From Nocardioides acrostichi (GTDB taxonomy: Bacteria; Actinomycetota; Actinomycetes; Propionibacteriales; Nocardioidaceae): DNA of 64,000 nucleotides. Within the stretch, counting starts at the first letter, position 1. The number at the start of each line of letters is the position of its first letter. Both the position numbers and the translations under genes were made by a program. Below the pieces are notes generated by a model, which worked only from the letters and a program-made list of their open reading frames with translations, was not told the DNA's origin and did no database searches. Location: positions 62,001 through 126,000 of the forward strand of contig NZ_JADIVZ010000001.1 of assembly GCF_015319165.1 (NCBI RefSeq), given 5' to 3'. Of the stretch, positions 47,359-56,683 are shown one piece after another.

Positions 47359-48261
47359 ATGAGCATGCTGTGGAGGGTTCGCGCCAGTCTCCCAGACCGC
47401 CCCGGTGGCCTCGCTGCGCTAGCGCAACGCTGCGCCGAGGCGGGGGTCGACATCCGGGGCCTCCAGATCTTTCCCGACACCGACGCCGTCACCGACGAAC
47501 TGGTGCTGGAGACGCCCTCGGCATGGGCTGAGCCCGACCTCGACGCGCTGGTCGCGGGGGCGGGCTGGACGTTCCTCACCGCGCGGGAGTGCACAGCCGC
47601 CGCGCTCACCGATCAGCCGACCCGCTACGTCGAGGCGGCGCGTTCGATCCTCGCCCGGCCGGCGAGCTTCCCGGAGGTGGTCGCCGCGCTCTTCGACGCC
47701 GAGCCCGGCGAGGGCGACGCCTCAGGGCACGACCTGATCGAGATGACAGTCGGCGACGTGGGCGTGCAGGTGCGTCGCGCCGCGCCGTTCACCGACATCG
47801 AGCGGTCCCGCGGAGCGGCGATGGCGCGCCTGGTCGACGACGTCATGCGGCGCAGCCGTGAGTCCGTCGCCCTCGGCGGTGGTCACGGCTCGGGCGGCAG
47901 GATGGGCCAAGGCGCCGAGCCGGACTTCGTCATCGCCGGGCTCACGGTCGCGGCCATGGTCGACGACGTGCTCGTCGGTCAGGCGGCGGTGCTCGCCCCC
48001 GAGGACGACGATCCCGAGGTGCGACCGGTCAGCCTCCAGGTCGACCCGGGCTGGCGGCGTCGGGGCATCGGCACCCGGTTGCTCAGTGACATCGTGCGGC
48101 TCGCGCACGCCGAGGGGGTGCAGGAGATCGTGCTGAGCGCGAGCTCGGACAACCAGGCCGTCATGCCGATGGTGCTCGGCGCGGGATTGCGGGGTCGTAT
48201 CCGCGTCGCCGGCGGTCAGCTGACCGTGCGCATCGCGCTGCGTCAGATGTCGTGGCGCTGA
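47359..48261 (+). CDS. ACT-domain GNAT acetyltransferase
   Basis: 300 residues from ATG 47359, seven bases after CACAAT; ATG 47350 would add three residues. Residues about 3-75 are an ACT-like domain (MLWRVRASLPDRPGGLAALAQRCAEAGVDIRGLQIF), which usually binds amino acids. A middle region of about 100 residues leads to a GNAT core with motif A LQVDPGWRRRGIGTRLL (about residues 229-245). It probably acetylates an amine with acetyl-CoA under allosteric control by an amino acid; the combination is known in actinobacteria, but the substrate is undefined. Confidence 0.82.
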   Translation: MSMLWRVRASLPDRPGGLAALAQRCAEAGVDIRGLQIFPDTDAVTDELVLETPSAWAEPDLDALVAGAGWTFLTARECTAAALTDQPTRYVEAARSILARPASFPEVVAALFDAEPGEGDASGHDLIEMTVGDVGVQVRRAAPFTDIERSRGAAMARLVDDVMRRSRESVALGGGHGSGGRMGQGAEPDFVIAGLTVAAMVDDVLVGQAAVLAPEDDDPEVRPVSLQVDPGWRRRGIGTRLLSDIVRLAHAEGVQEIVLSASSDNQAVMPMVLGAGLRGRIRVAGGQLTVRIALRQMSWR

Positions 48262-48329
48262 TCCTGCCCGACCATGGTCGAGATCCGGCCGTCCGTTGCG
48301 TGGCCCGCACTCAGGCTGCGCCGATGTCC

Positions 48330-48378
48330 TGCTGATCGGGCCCTGCTGACCGGGCCCTGCTGATCGGGCCCTGCTGAC
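48330..48378. repeat. 14-bp tandem repeats
   Basis: TGCTGATCGGGCCC is repeated three times (one copy with C for T) plus a seven-base partial, 69 bases after the GNAT stop. It is the only notable content of the gap before the HNH gene's stop at 48399. Confidence 0.8.
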
Positions 48379-48398
48379 GCCGCATGCCGGTGGGCGCG

Positions 48399-50051
48399 TC
48401 AGGTGAGGTGTTCGGTGCCGTCGGGGTCGACGAGGAAGTGGCGCCCGTGGGGGCTGGTCCAGAGGTAGAGCCCGGGGCGGATGCGGCGGTAGCGCCAGCG
48501 TTTCTCGGATCGGCCTGGTTGGTGGCTGGGGCTGGGGTGGGTCTTGGCGCGGTGGTGGGTGCGGCACAGCGGGGCGAGGGTGTCGGTGCTGGTCTGGCCG
48601 GGTGGCCCGCCTTCTGATGGTGGGACGTATTCGTCGATGTGGTCGAGGTCGGCGCGCATCGCTGTCCTGGTGCAGAAGGGGAAGGTGCAGGTCTGGCGCT
48701 GCTCGGTGACTCGGTAGGCGATGCGGTCGGGGATCTCGTAGGCGTCCACGCTGATGGTCTCGGCCAGATCGACGACCGGCTTCACGATGACTTTCGTGTC
48801 GGGGTTGCCGGCCCAGGTGGCGACCTGGGCGGCGGTCACCGTGGCGCGGTGTGCACCGGTGGCGGTGGACACGCGGGCGAGGTGGAGGCCCAGGGCGCCG
48901 GTGGCGGGGTCGATGCTCGGTGTGCCGGTGCCAGTGATGGCCTCGCTGGAGAGGTGCACGTGGAGGACGAGTTGGCGGGCGGGCACGCTTGCGGGGACCG
49001 TGGTGGGGAGCGTGGTGGGTGGGGGTGGTTTCGACACGCCTTCGCCTTCGGCATCCGGCGGCTCAACCACCGGCAGGGCCGGTGGTTGAGCCGTGAGGCC
49101 GTCCACCACCGGTGAGCCTGGTGGTTGAGCCGTGAGGCCGTCCACCACCGGTGAGCCTGGTGGTTGAGCCGTGAGGCCGTTCACGGCCGAGCGCGTCGAA
49201 ACCACACCAGCGCTCACCTGACCACCGAGGTCGAGCATGGTCTGGTTCCGGGCGAGCTGCCCCAGGGCGGCGGCACGTCGTTCGCCGAGGTCCAGCGGTG
49301 AGCCGAGCGCGGACTGCTCGGCGGCGAGGTGGCGGAGGGCGTGGTCGAGGTCTTCGGCATCGGCACGGTCCAGGAGCCCGTCGAGCCGCACGAGACCGTC
49401 GAACGCGCAGATGGCACCCTGGGTAGTCGATCGGCCGGACTGGTCGAGCTCGATCGTCACGTGCCGCGACGCGTGGGCGTCGGCGAGATCGGCCTCAGCG
49501 GTTTCGGGTTCGTAGCGGGCGATCGCGTCGGCGACGAGCCCGTCCAGGGCCCGCAGGCCGGTCTTGTGCGCGATGGGGGTGATCATCCGGTCCACGAACC
49601 CCGCAGCCTCAGGCCCGAGGCGCATGGTCTCTTCGGCGATGCGGCGTACCCGCCACGGCGGCACGCGCCCGGAGGTCATGGCCTCCCACAGCAGTGGGAG
49701 GCGGAACCGGGTCTCCATCACCGCACCCACGAACGCCCGACCCGACGCATCCGAGCGACCCAGGGCGGTGGCGAGCTCGATGATCGCGAACTCCGCCACC
49801 AACGGCGTCCCCGGGCCACCGGCGCCCACGAGGCGGTCGCCGCCCTCGACCTCATAGGCGGCCAGCAACTCATCGGTCACGACGCCCAGCGGGCCACCGG
49901 CGACACAGTCCGGCACGTGGCCCTCGGCGTGGGCGGCACACCACTCCGCGGCCGCCTCCCACAGACGGGCCTCGGCGGACTGGGCTTCGCGCTGCGCCGA
50001 CACCGCACATGCCAGCAGTCCTGCGGGCTGGGGTGCGGGCGCCGGGGTCAT
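48399..50051 (-). CDS. DUF222/HNH endonuclease (13E12 repeat family)
   Basis: 550 residues. The N-terminal about 270 residues are DUF222 (MTSGRVPPWRVRRIAEET, LDGLVADAIARYEPETAEADLADAHASRHV). The C-terminal HNH nuclease reads FPFCTRTAMRADLDHIDEY, then LAPLCRTHHRAKTH, with both zinc-type Cys and the catalytic His. Between them, residues about 285-335 are low-complexity repeats (GLTAQPPGSPVVD three times) encoded by intergenic-type repeat DNA. Members form the 13E12 family of mycobacteria, some of which are LexA-controlled. Here a LexA-type box and a TAGAAT leaderless promoter precede the ATG, so DNA-damage induction is predicted. Confidence 0.9.
   Translation of the reverse strand: MTPAPAPQPAGLLACAVSAQREAQSAEARLWEAAAEWCAAHAEGHVPDCVAGGPLGVVTDELLAAYEVEGGDRLVGAGGPGTPLVAEFAIIELATALGRSDASGRAFVGAVMETRFRLPLLWEAMTSGRVPPWRVRRIAEETMRLGPEAAGFVDRMITPIAHKTGLRALDGLVADAIARYEPETAEADLADAHASRHVTIELDQSGRSTTQGAICAFDGLVRLDGLLDRADAEDLDHALRHLAAEQSALGSPLDLGERRAAALGQLARNQTMLDLGGQVSAGVVSTRSAVNGLTAQPPGSPVVDGLTAQPPGSPVVDGLTAQPPALPVVEPPDAEGEGVSKPPPPTTLPTTVPASVPARQLVLHVHLSSEAITGTGTPSIDPATGALGLHLARVSTATGAHRATVTAAQVATWAGNPDTKVIVKPVVDLAETISVDAYEIPDRIAYRVTEQRQTCTFPFCTRTAMRADLDHIDEYVPPSEGGPPGQTSTDTLAPLCRTHHRAKTHPSPSHQPGRSEKRWRYRRIRPGLYLWTSPHGRHFLVDPDGTEHLT
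49055..49200. repeat. Interspersed repeat inside the HNH coding sequence
   Basis: GGTGGTTGAGCCGTGAGGCC units in a 39-bp tandem arrangement (near 49079, 49118 and 49157), plus the CAACCACCG arm at 49064. They are the same family as the 23.6 and 50.1 kb intergenic repeats. The array stays in frame. Confidence 0.8.
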
Positions 50052-50057
50052 GACCCG

Positions 50058-50063
50058 ATTCTA
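50058..50063 (-). promoter_or_regulatory. -10 element of the DUF222/HNH gene
   Basis: TAGAAT on the minus strand, then CGGGTC, then ATG at 50051: leaderless-type and directly next to the LexA-like box. Confidence 0.6.
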
Positions 50064-50064
50064 G

Positions 50065-50080
50065 TCGAACACCTGTTCTA
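50065..50080. promoter_or_regulatory. LexA-type SOS box
   Basis: TCGAAC-ACCT-GTTCTA, one base away from the actinobacterial consensus TCGAAC-N4-GTTCGA. It sits one base upstream of the -10 element of the DUF222/HNH gene, where LexA would block RNA polymerase. Confidence 0.7.
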
Positions 50081-50130
50081 TCTGAAGGTCTGGCGGGGAA
50101 CTGTGGAGGAGATGTTGCCTTGACCGTTGC

Positions 50131-50438
50131 GGGGTTTCGACGCGCTCGTCGCTGACGCTCCTCACGGCTCAACCACCGGTGCGTCAGCGCCGCGCGGGGT
50201 TTCGACGCGCTCGGCCGTGGACGGCCTCACGGCTCAACCACCGGACGACGCGCTCGTGGCTGGTGCTTCTCACGGCTCGACCACCGGTGCGTCAGCGTTG
50301 TGTGGGGTTTCGACGCGCTCGGCCGTGGACGGCCTCACGGCTCAACCACCGGACGACGGGCTCGTGGCTGGCGCTGCTCACGGCTTCACCCAGCGGCGGG
50401 ACACCGGGCTCGCTGGCGCTCGCTGCCCGACCACCGGC
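50131..50438. repeat. Interspersed repeat block before galK, no gene
   Basis: The roughly 400 bases between the HNH gene and galK hold four copies of a unit beginning GGGTTTCGACGCGCTCG and ending CACGGCTCAACCACCGG (or decayed forms), two of them near-identical (50196-50242 and 50306-50352). It is the reverse-orientation arm of the 23.6 kb family. No ORF with coding character is present. Confidence 0.8.
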
Positions 50439-50444
50439 GGCTCG

Positions 50445-50450
50445 TAGGGT
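50445..50450 (+). promoter_or_regulatory. -10 element, leaderless-type promoter of galK
   Basis: TAGGGT, then GGACGC, then ATG at 50457. It lies seven bases beyond the end of the repeat block. Confidence 0.6.
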
Positions 50451-50456
50451 GGACGC

Positions 50457-51557
50457 ATGCGGTGGTCGGCGCCCGGACGGGTCAATCTGATCGGGGAGCA
50501 CACCGACTACAACGGCGGGCTGGTGCTGCCGATCGCGATCCCTCAGCGCACCACGGTGACCGCCACGAGGCGCGACGACGACCTGATCATCGCGCGCTCG
50601 AGCCACGGCGATCCTGCCGAGGTCGAGCTGGCCGATGTCGGCCCCGGCTCGCCCTCGGGCTGGACGGCGTACGTCGCCGGCGTGCTGTGGGCGCTGCGCC
50701 GCGACGGGCTCGCCGCGGGCGGGCTGGAGGTGTCGGTCGACAGTGACGTGCCCGTGGGCGCAGGGCTGTCGAGTTCGGCCGCGCTCGAGTGCGCCGTGGC
50801 GCTGGCGGCCGACGACCTCTTCGACCTCGGGCTGGGTGACTCCGACGAGGGCCGTGCACGCCTGGCGGCGGCCTGCGTGCGGGCCGAGAACGAAGTGGCG
50901 CAGGCGCCGACCGGGGGCATGGACCAGGCGGCGTCCCTGCGCTGCCGCGAGGGCCACGCGTTGCTGCTCGACTGCCGCAGCGGTGCCACCGAGGACGTCC
51001 CGTTCGCCCTGGGCGCCCACGGACTCACCCTGCTCGTGGTCGACACCCGGGTGCAGCACGCCCTGGGCGACGGCCAGTACGGCTCGCGACGAGCCGCCTG
51101 CGAACGCGCCGTCGAGACGCTCGGGCTCGACTCGCTGCGTGACCTCGAACCCGCCGACCTCGCCGCCGTCGAGGTCAGGCTCGACGAGGAGACCTTCCGT
51201 CGGGTCCGTCATGTCGTCACCGAGACCGACCGGGTGCGCCGCTGCGCCGAGCGGCTGCGCGACGAGGACTTCGCTGCCGTGGGTGATCTCTTCGTGGCGT
51301 CGCACGCGAGCATGCGCGACGACTACGAGATCAGCTGCGACGAACTCGACGTCGTCGTCGAAGCCGCGGTCGAGCGCGGGGCGCTGGGAGCGCGCATGAC
51401 CGGCGGCGGCTTCGGTGGCTCGGCGATCGTGCTGGTCGGCGCCGACCACGCGGACGGCGTCCGCGAGGCCGTCGAGCGCGGGTTCGCCGAGCGCGGGTGG
51501 GGCGCGCCTGGTGTCTTCGAGGTCACGGCGTCGGCACCGGCCCGGAACGAACCCTGA
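50457..51557 (+). CDS. galK: Galactokinase
   Basis: 366 residues, slightly short for the family (about 380). The galactokinase signature RVNLIGEHTDYNGG is at residues 9-22, the GHMP ATP motif is PVGAGLSSSAALE and the third motif is MTGGGFGGSAI. Catalytic Asp is expected in GGMDQAAS. It phosphorylates galactose at C1 with ATP. No galT or galE is adjacent, so the Leloir pathway must be completed elsewhere. The start is leaderless-type. Confidence 0.94.
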   Translation: MRWSAPGRVNLIGEHTDYNGGLVLPIAIPQRTTVTATRRDDDLIIARSSHGDPAEVELADVGPGSPSGWTAYVAGVLWALRRDGLAAGGLEVSVDSDVPVGAGLSSSAALECAVALAADDLFDLGLGDSDEGRARLAAACVRAENEVAQAPTGGMDQAASLRCREGHALLLDCRSGATEDVPFALGAHGLTLLVVDTRVQHALGDGQYGSRRAACERAVETLGLDSLRDLEPADLAAVEVRLDEETFRRVRHVVTETDRVRRCAERLRDEDFAAVGDLFVASHASMRDDYEISCDELDVVVEAAVERGALGARMTGGGFGGSAIVLVGADHADGVREAVERGFAERGWGAPGVFEVTASAPARNEP

Positions 51558-51571
51558 GCCGGCTCAGCCTC

Positions 51572-53086
<1,515 letters not shown>

Positions 53087-53107
53087 CGTCGGGGCTCGGC
53101 CCACGGG

Positions 53108-53788
53108 TCAGCCGAGGCGTGTGAGCGCCTCGCGCCGCGACAGCCCCGAGAGCCTGCCGGCGTGGGCGTCGACGAAGGCGCGCACCCAGTCGGGATCGGT
53201 GCCGGAGAGGTCACGCAGGGCCCAGCCGATGGCCTTGCGCAGCCAGAACGTGGTGTCGTCGAGGTTGGCCTCGAGCGCATGCCCGAGCAGGTCGAGATCG
53301 ATGCGCTCTCGGCGTCCGACCTGGCAGATCACGGCCGTACGCCGCACCCAGGGATCGTCGTCGCGGGCCCATGCCAGCAGGATGGGCGTGACCTCGGCCG
53401 GGTCGGCGTCCAGCGCATCGCGGACGACGTGCGTGGCGATGTCGTCGACGACGTCCCACCAGGCGCCGGTGGTGATCAGGTGGCGGGCCAGCGGCAGGCA
53501 GTCGGCATCGCGCCACGGCCGAGCCGCTCGCACCTTCGCCACGGCGAGGGCGGCGTACCACTCCTCGCGGTGGGTGGCGGCGTCCCACAGGTCGCGGACG
53601 TCGCCCTCCCACTGCCCACGTGACTGCGGCCGGTAGGCCCTCAGCACGGGTCGCAGCGCGGTGGTGAGTTCAGGGGAGGTGAGGCCGCGATAGGGCATCG
53701 CGGACTTCATGTAGGCCCGCTGCTTGGCCGCCCGCTCGCGGTCACCGGCGCCGTCGAGCAACGACCGGACATCGTCCGCGATCGTCAT
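53108..53788 (-). CDS. DNA alkylation repair protein (AlkD-like)
   Basis: 226 residues of helical HEAT-like repeats. Blocks such as KSAMPYRGLTSPELTTALRP near the N-terminus, WDAATHREEWYAALA, WWDVVDDIATHVV, WARDDDPWVRRTAVI and FWLRKAIGWALRDLS match the AlkD/DNA_alkylation family. These glycosylases remove bulky or charged N3/N7-alkylpurines without base flipping. ATG 53788 follows CATGCT by six bases. Its promoter is back to back with that of the DUF3099 gene. Confidence 0.9.
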   Translation of the reverse strand: MTIADDVRSLLDGAGDRERAAKQRAYMKSAMPYRGLTSPELTTALRPVLRAYRPQSRGQWEGDVRDLWDAATHREEWYAALAVAKVRAARPWRDADCLPLARHLITTGAWWDVVDDIATHVVRDALDADPAEVTPILLAWARDDDPWVRRTAVICQVGRRERIDLDLLGHALEANLDDTTFWLRKAIGWALRDLSGTDPDWVRAFVDAHAGRLSGLSRREALTRLG

Positions 53789-53794
53789 GGGGTG

Positions 53795-53800
53795 AGCATG
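53795..53800 (-). promoter_or_regulatory. -10-like element of the AlkD-type gene
   Basis: CATGCT on the minus strand, then CACCCC, then the ATG at 53788. It is only eight bases from the oppositely directed DUF3099 -10. Confidence 0.4.
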
Positions 53801-53807
53801 CCCGACG

Positions 53808-53813
53808 TAGGTT
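53808..53813 (+). promoter_or_regulatory. -10 element of the DUF3099 gene
   Basis: TAGGTT, then CGAGAG, then GTG at 53820. Confidence 0.55.
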
Positions 53814-53819
53814 CGAGAG

Positions 53820-54065
53820 GTGGAGCGACGACGCTACGAGGACGTCCCGGTGATCACCCGAGCGCGGGCCGGTCTGCGCGCCACGCAGCGGGTGCGGATG
53901 CGCCGCTACGCCTGGGTGATGGGCACCTGCCTCACCCTGTGGCTCCTGGCCATCTTCGTGGTGCGTCTCTACTCCATCCCGGCCGCGGTGGTGATGTGCG
54001 CCGTGGCCTGCGTGCTGCCGCCGATCGCCGCCGTCGTCGCGAACGCCGGGTCCAGCGGCGGCTGA
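53820..54065 (+). CDS. DUF3099 small membrane protein
   Basis: 81 residues. After PVITRARAGLRATQRVRMRRY come two hydrophobic helices (about 32-50 and 53-75) ending PPIAAVVANAG, the DUF3099 pattern. It is a small actinobacterial membrane protein of unknown function. Leaderless-type GTG. The gene ends 48 bases before guaB3 and may be co-transcribed with it. Confidence 0.82.
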   Translation: MERRRYEDVPVITRARAGLRATQRVRMRRYAWVMGTCLTLWLLAIFVVRLYSIPAAVVMCAVACVLPPIAAVVANAGSSGG

Positions 54066-54113
54066 GCCCGGCGCGCGTCCGCAGTGTCTGCGGTGCGTGA
54101 CACACTGAGCGCC

Positions 54114-55220
54114 GTGACCGAGATCCAGATCGGCCAGGCCAAGCGCGCCCGGCGTGCCTACTCCTTCGACGACATCGCCATCGTGCCCTCACGGCGCACC
54201 CGCGACCCCGAGGAGGTCAGCACGCACTGGCAGATCGACGCCTACCGCTTCGACCTACCGGTCATCGCCGCGCCGATGGACTCCGTCATGTCTCCGGCCA
54301 CGGCCATCGCCCTGGGGCGACACGGGGGTCTGGGCGTGCTGAACCTCGAGGGTCTGTGGACCCGCTACGAGGATCCCGAGCCGCTGCTCGAGGAGGTGGC
54401 CGGGCTCCAGGGCACCGAGGCGACGGCCAAGATGCAGGAGATCTACACCGAGCCGATCAAGCCGGCGCTCATCACCGAGCGGCTGCGCGAGATCCGCGAC
54501 TCCGGTGTGACCGTGGCGGGCTCGCTGAGCCCTCAGCGCACCAAGGAGTTCGCCAAGACGGTCGTCGACGCCGGCGTCGACATGTTCGTCATCCGCGGTA
54601 CCACCGTGTCGGCCGAGCACGTGAGCAGCCAGGCCGAGCCGCTGAACCTCAAGGAGTTCATCTACGAGCTCGACGTGCCGGTCATCGTCGGGGGTTGCGC
54701 GACCCACCAGGCCGCCCTGCACCTCATGCGCACCGGTGCGGCCGGTGTCCTCGTCGGTTTCGGCGGGGGAGCGGCGCACACCACCCGCACCGTGCTCGGT
54801 GTCGCGGTGCCGATGGCCTCCGCGGTGGCCGACGTCGCCGCGGCCCGCCGCGACTATCTCGACGAGTCCGGTGGTCGCTACGTGCACGTCATCGCCGACG
54901 GGTCGATCGGCACGTCCGGCGACATCGCCAAGGCCATCGCCTGCGGCGCGGACGCCGTCATGGTCGGCTCACCCTTCGCCCGCGCCAGCGATGCGCCGGG
55001 CCGGGGCTTCCACTGGGGCACCGAGGCGCACCACGCCGACCTGCCTCGCGGCCAGCGTGTGCAGTTCGAGTCTGTCGGCACGATGGAGGAGATCCTCTTC
55101 GGTCCCTCCCGCGTGGCCGACGGCACCATGAACCTCATCGGTGCGCTGCGGCGGTCGATGGCCACCACCGGCTACACCGACTGCAAGGAGTTCCAGCGCG
55201 TCGAGATCGTCGGGGCCTAG
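54114..55220 (+). CDS. guaB3: GuaB3-family IMP dehydrogenase-related protein
   Basis: 368 residues from GTG 54114, seven bases after CACACT. A TIM barrel related to IMPDH but without CBS domains (AYSFDDIAIVPSRRTRDPEEV, PVIAAPMDSVMSPATA, HVIADGSIGTSGDIAKAI). Where GuaB has GPGSICTTR, this protein reads GGGAAHTTR: the catalytic Cys position is His. The family is standard in actinobacteria next to guaB. Its activity is not settled from sequence; the substitution argues against the classical covalent IMPDH mechanism in this copy. Confidence 0.92.
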   Translation: MTEIQIGQAKRARRAYSFDDIAIVPSRRTRDPEEVSTHWQIDAYRFDLPVIAAPMDSVMSPATAIALGRHGGLGVLNLEGLWTRYEDPEPLLEEVAGLQGTEATAKMQEIYTEPIKPALITERLREIRDSGVTVAGSLSPQRTKEFAKTVVDAGVDMFVIRGTTVSAEHVSSQAEPLNLKEFIYELDVPVIVGGCATHQAALHLMRTGAAGVLVGFGGGAAHTTRTVLGVAVPMASAVADVAAARRDYLDESGGRYVHVIADGSIGTSGDIAKAIACGADAVMVGSPFARASDAPGRGFHWGTEAHHADLPRGQRVQFESVGTMEEILFGPSRVADGTMNLIGALRRSMATTGYTDCKEFQRVEIVGA

Positions 55221-55303
55221 GAAGCGTCGACGGGCCACGACTCAGGGCACCGACGATCCCGGTCGGGCCGGGGGCCGGCGAGAAGTTGCCGCCGGGTCGT
55301 GAT

Positions 55304-55367
55304 CCGGCCAGACGCGTCCGGCCAGACGCGTCCGGCCAGACGCGTCCGGCCAGACGCGTCCGGCCAG
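55304..55367. repeat. 14-bp tandem repeats
   Basis: CCGGCCAGACGCGT occurs four times in a row plus eight bases of a fifth. Each unit contains the palindrome ACGCGT. It lies in the 199-base gap between guaB3 and the next gene. Confidence 0.85.
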
Positions 55368-55407
55368 CTGAGTACCGAGACTCACGACCTCGCGGGTCGA
55401 GGAGGGT

Positions 55408-55413
55408 CAGAGT
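55408..55413 (+). promoter_or_regulatory. -10-like element of the four-helix membrane protein gene
   Basis: CAGAGT, then CGACCC, then GTG at 55420, with the conserved A2/T6 and six-base spacing. Confidence 0.45.
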
Positions 55414-55419
55414 CGACCC

Positions 55420-55860
55420 GTGAACACGACCCCCTCCGCATCCGTGTCATCCTCCCGGTCGAGCCGGGTCTGGCAGACCCTGCTCGCGGTCCCGCAGGTC
55501 ATCGCCGTCCTGGTCGCGATCCCGGCGGTGCCGCTCGGCGCCTACCTCTGCTGGGACGACGCGCAGACGCACAGCGACGAGTGGGACGGCTTCGGCCTCT
55601 TCCTCGGTCTGGCCCTCGGTGGCTCCACGGGGCTGCTGGCCCTGCTCGCCGTCGTGACGCTCTGGCTGCTGGCGCGTGGTCGGTCCCGCGGGGCCGCGGC
55701 CGTCGTGGCGTGCGAGGGATCGGCGATCGTGGCCCTGGTGCTCTGGGCGGCCGCCGGCGTCGGTCGCGACGTCCTGCTGGTCGGCGTGGTGGCGGCGACC
55801 CTGCTGCTCGGTCCCGCTGCCGCACTGCTGGCCGAGCCGCGGCGCCCGCTGGCATCCTGA
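55420..55860 (+). CDS. Small four-helix membrane protein
   Basis: 146 residues. A Ser-rich N-terminus precedes hydrophobic helices at about 18-42, 60-85, 92-112 and 117-138. The loop after helix 1 is acidic (CWDDAQTHSDEWDGF). I recognise no family. It ends four bases before the nitrilase ATG, so the two are likely co-transcribed. Confidence 0.65.
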   Translation: MNTTPSASVSSSRSSRVWQTLLAVPQVIAVLVAIPAVPLGAYLCWDDAQTHSDEWDGFGLFLGLALGGSTGLLALLAVVTLWLLARGRSRGAAAVVACEGSAIVALVLWAAAGVGRDVLLVGVVAATLLLGPAAALLAEPRRPLAS

Positions 55861-55864
55861 CGTC

Positions 55865-56656
55865 ATGACGTTACGGGTCGCGGTCGGCCAGGCCGAGCCC
55901 GCGGTGGCCGACATCGCCACCAACGTGGGTCTCGCGGCAGACCTCACGGCGCGGGCCGGGGCGCAGGGAGCGCGCTTGCTCGTGCTGCCCGAGGCATTCC
56001 TCACCGGGTACCACCCCGACGCCTTCGACGCGGTTGTGGCCGGCGGTTCGCCGACTCACAGAGACCTCGATGGCCCACTCCTCGCGCCCCTGCGCGAGGC
56101 GTGCGCCGACAGCGGCTGCACCGTGCTCGTGAGCACGCCACTGGTCACGGACGACGGCCGCCTGCGGTTGGCGATGGTGCGCGTCGACCCCGAGGGCCGG
56201 GGCGCGGCGGTGTACGCCAAGCAGCACGTCGACCGCTCCGAGCGGGCGTGGTTCTCACCCGGCGACCCGGCCCCCGTCGTCCTCGCGATTCAGGGCGTGC
56301 GGGTGGGTCTCGCGATCTGCTACGACACGCGATTTCCTGAGCACGCCGCGGCGGCCGCACGAGCGGGTGCCGAGGTGTATGCCGTGTCGGCGGCCTACCT
56401 GGAGGGATCGACTCGCGGGCGCGAGGTGTCGCTGCCCGCCCGCGCCCTGGATCACGGCATGTACGTCGTAGCCGCGGCGGCCCTGGGCCCGACCGGCACG
56501 GTGGGCGCCACGGGTGGCTCGTGTGTGCTCGACCCGGAGGGGCGGGAGCTGGCGACCCTCGGCGCGGAGCCCGGTATCGCCGTGGCGGAGGTCGACCTCG
56601 ACGCGCTCGCCGAGGTGAGGTCGCGCCAGACCATGCACGCCGACCGCATGCTCTGA
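55865..56656 (+). CDS. Carbon-nitrogen hydrolase (nitrilase superfamily)
   Basis: 263 residues from ATG 55865; the open frame upstream belongs to another reading. The Glu-Lys-Cys triad is visible: E in LVLPEAFLTGY, K in AAVYAKQHV and C in VGLAICYDTRFPEHA, and the second Glu is in YLEGS. It is an amidohydrolase, size matching the omega-amidase or deaminated-glutathione-amidase types, but the exact amide substrate is not evident. CATCCT six bases before the ATG may give an independent leaderless transcript. Confidence 0.88.
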   Translation: MTLRVAVGQAEPAVADIATNVGLAADLTARAGAQGARLLVLPEAFLTGYHPDAFDAVVAGGSPTHRDLDGPLLAPLREACADSGCTVLVSTPLVTDDGRLRLAMVRVDPEGRGAAVYAKQHVDRSERAWFSPGDPAPVVLAIQGVRVGLAICYDTRFPEHAAAAARAGAEVYAVSAAYLEGSTRGREVSLPARALDHGMYVVAAAALGPTGTVGATGGSCVLDPEGRELATLGAEPGIAVAEVDLDALAEVRSRQTMHADRML

Positions 56657-56683
56657 CCCGGCACCGGCCACAATGGGCCCACC

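Noticed and set aside
49329..50123. A 264-codon frame opposite the DUF222/HNH gene
   Set aside because: Antisense shadow of the DUF222 domain without coding character.
54114..55220. Calling guaB3 a second ordinary IMP dehydrogenase
   Set aside because: CBS domains are missing and the catalytic Cys position is His, so the GuaB3 subfamily name is safer.
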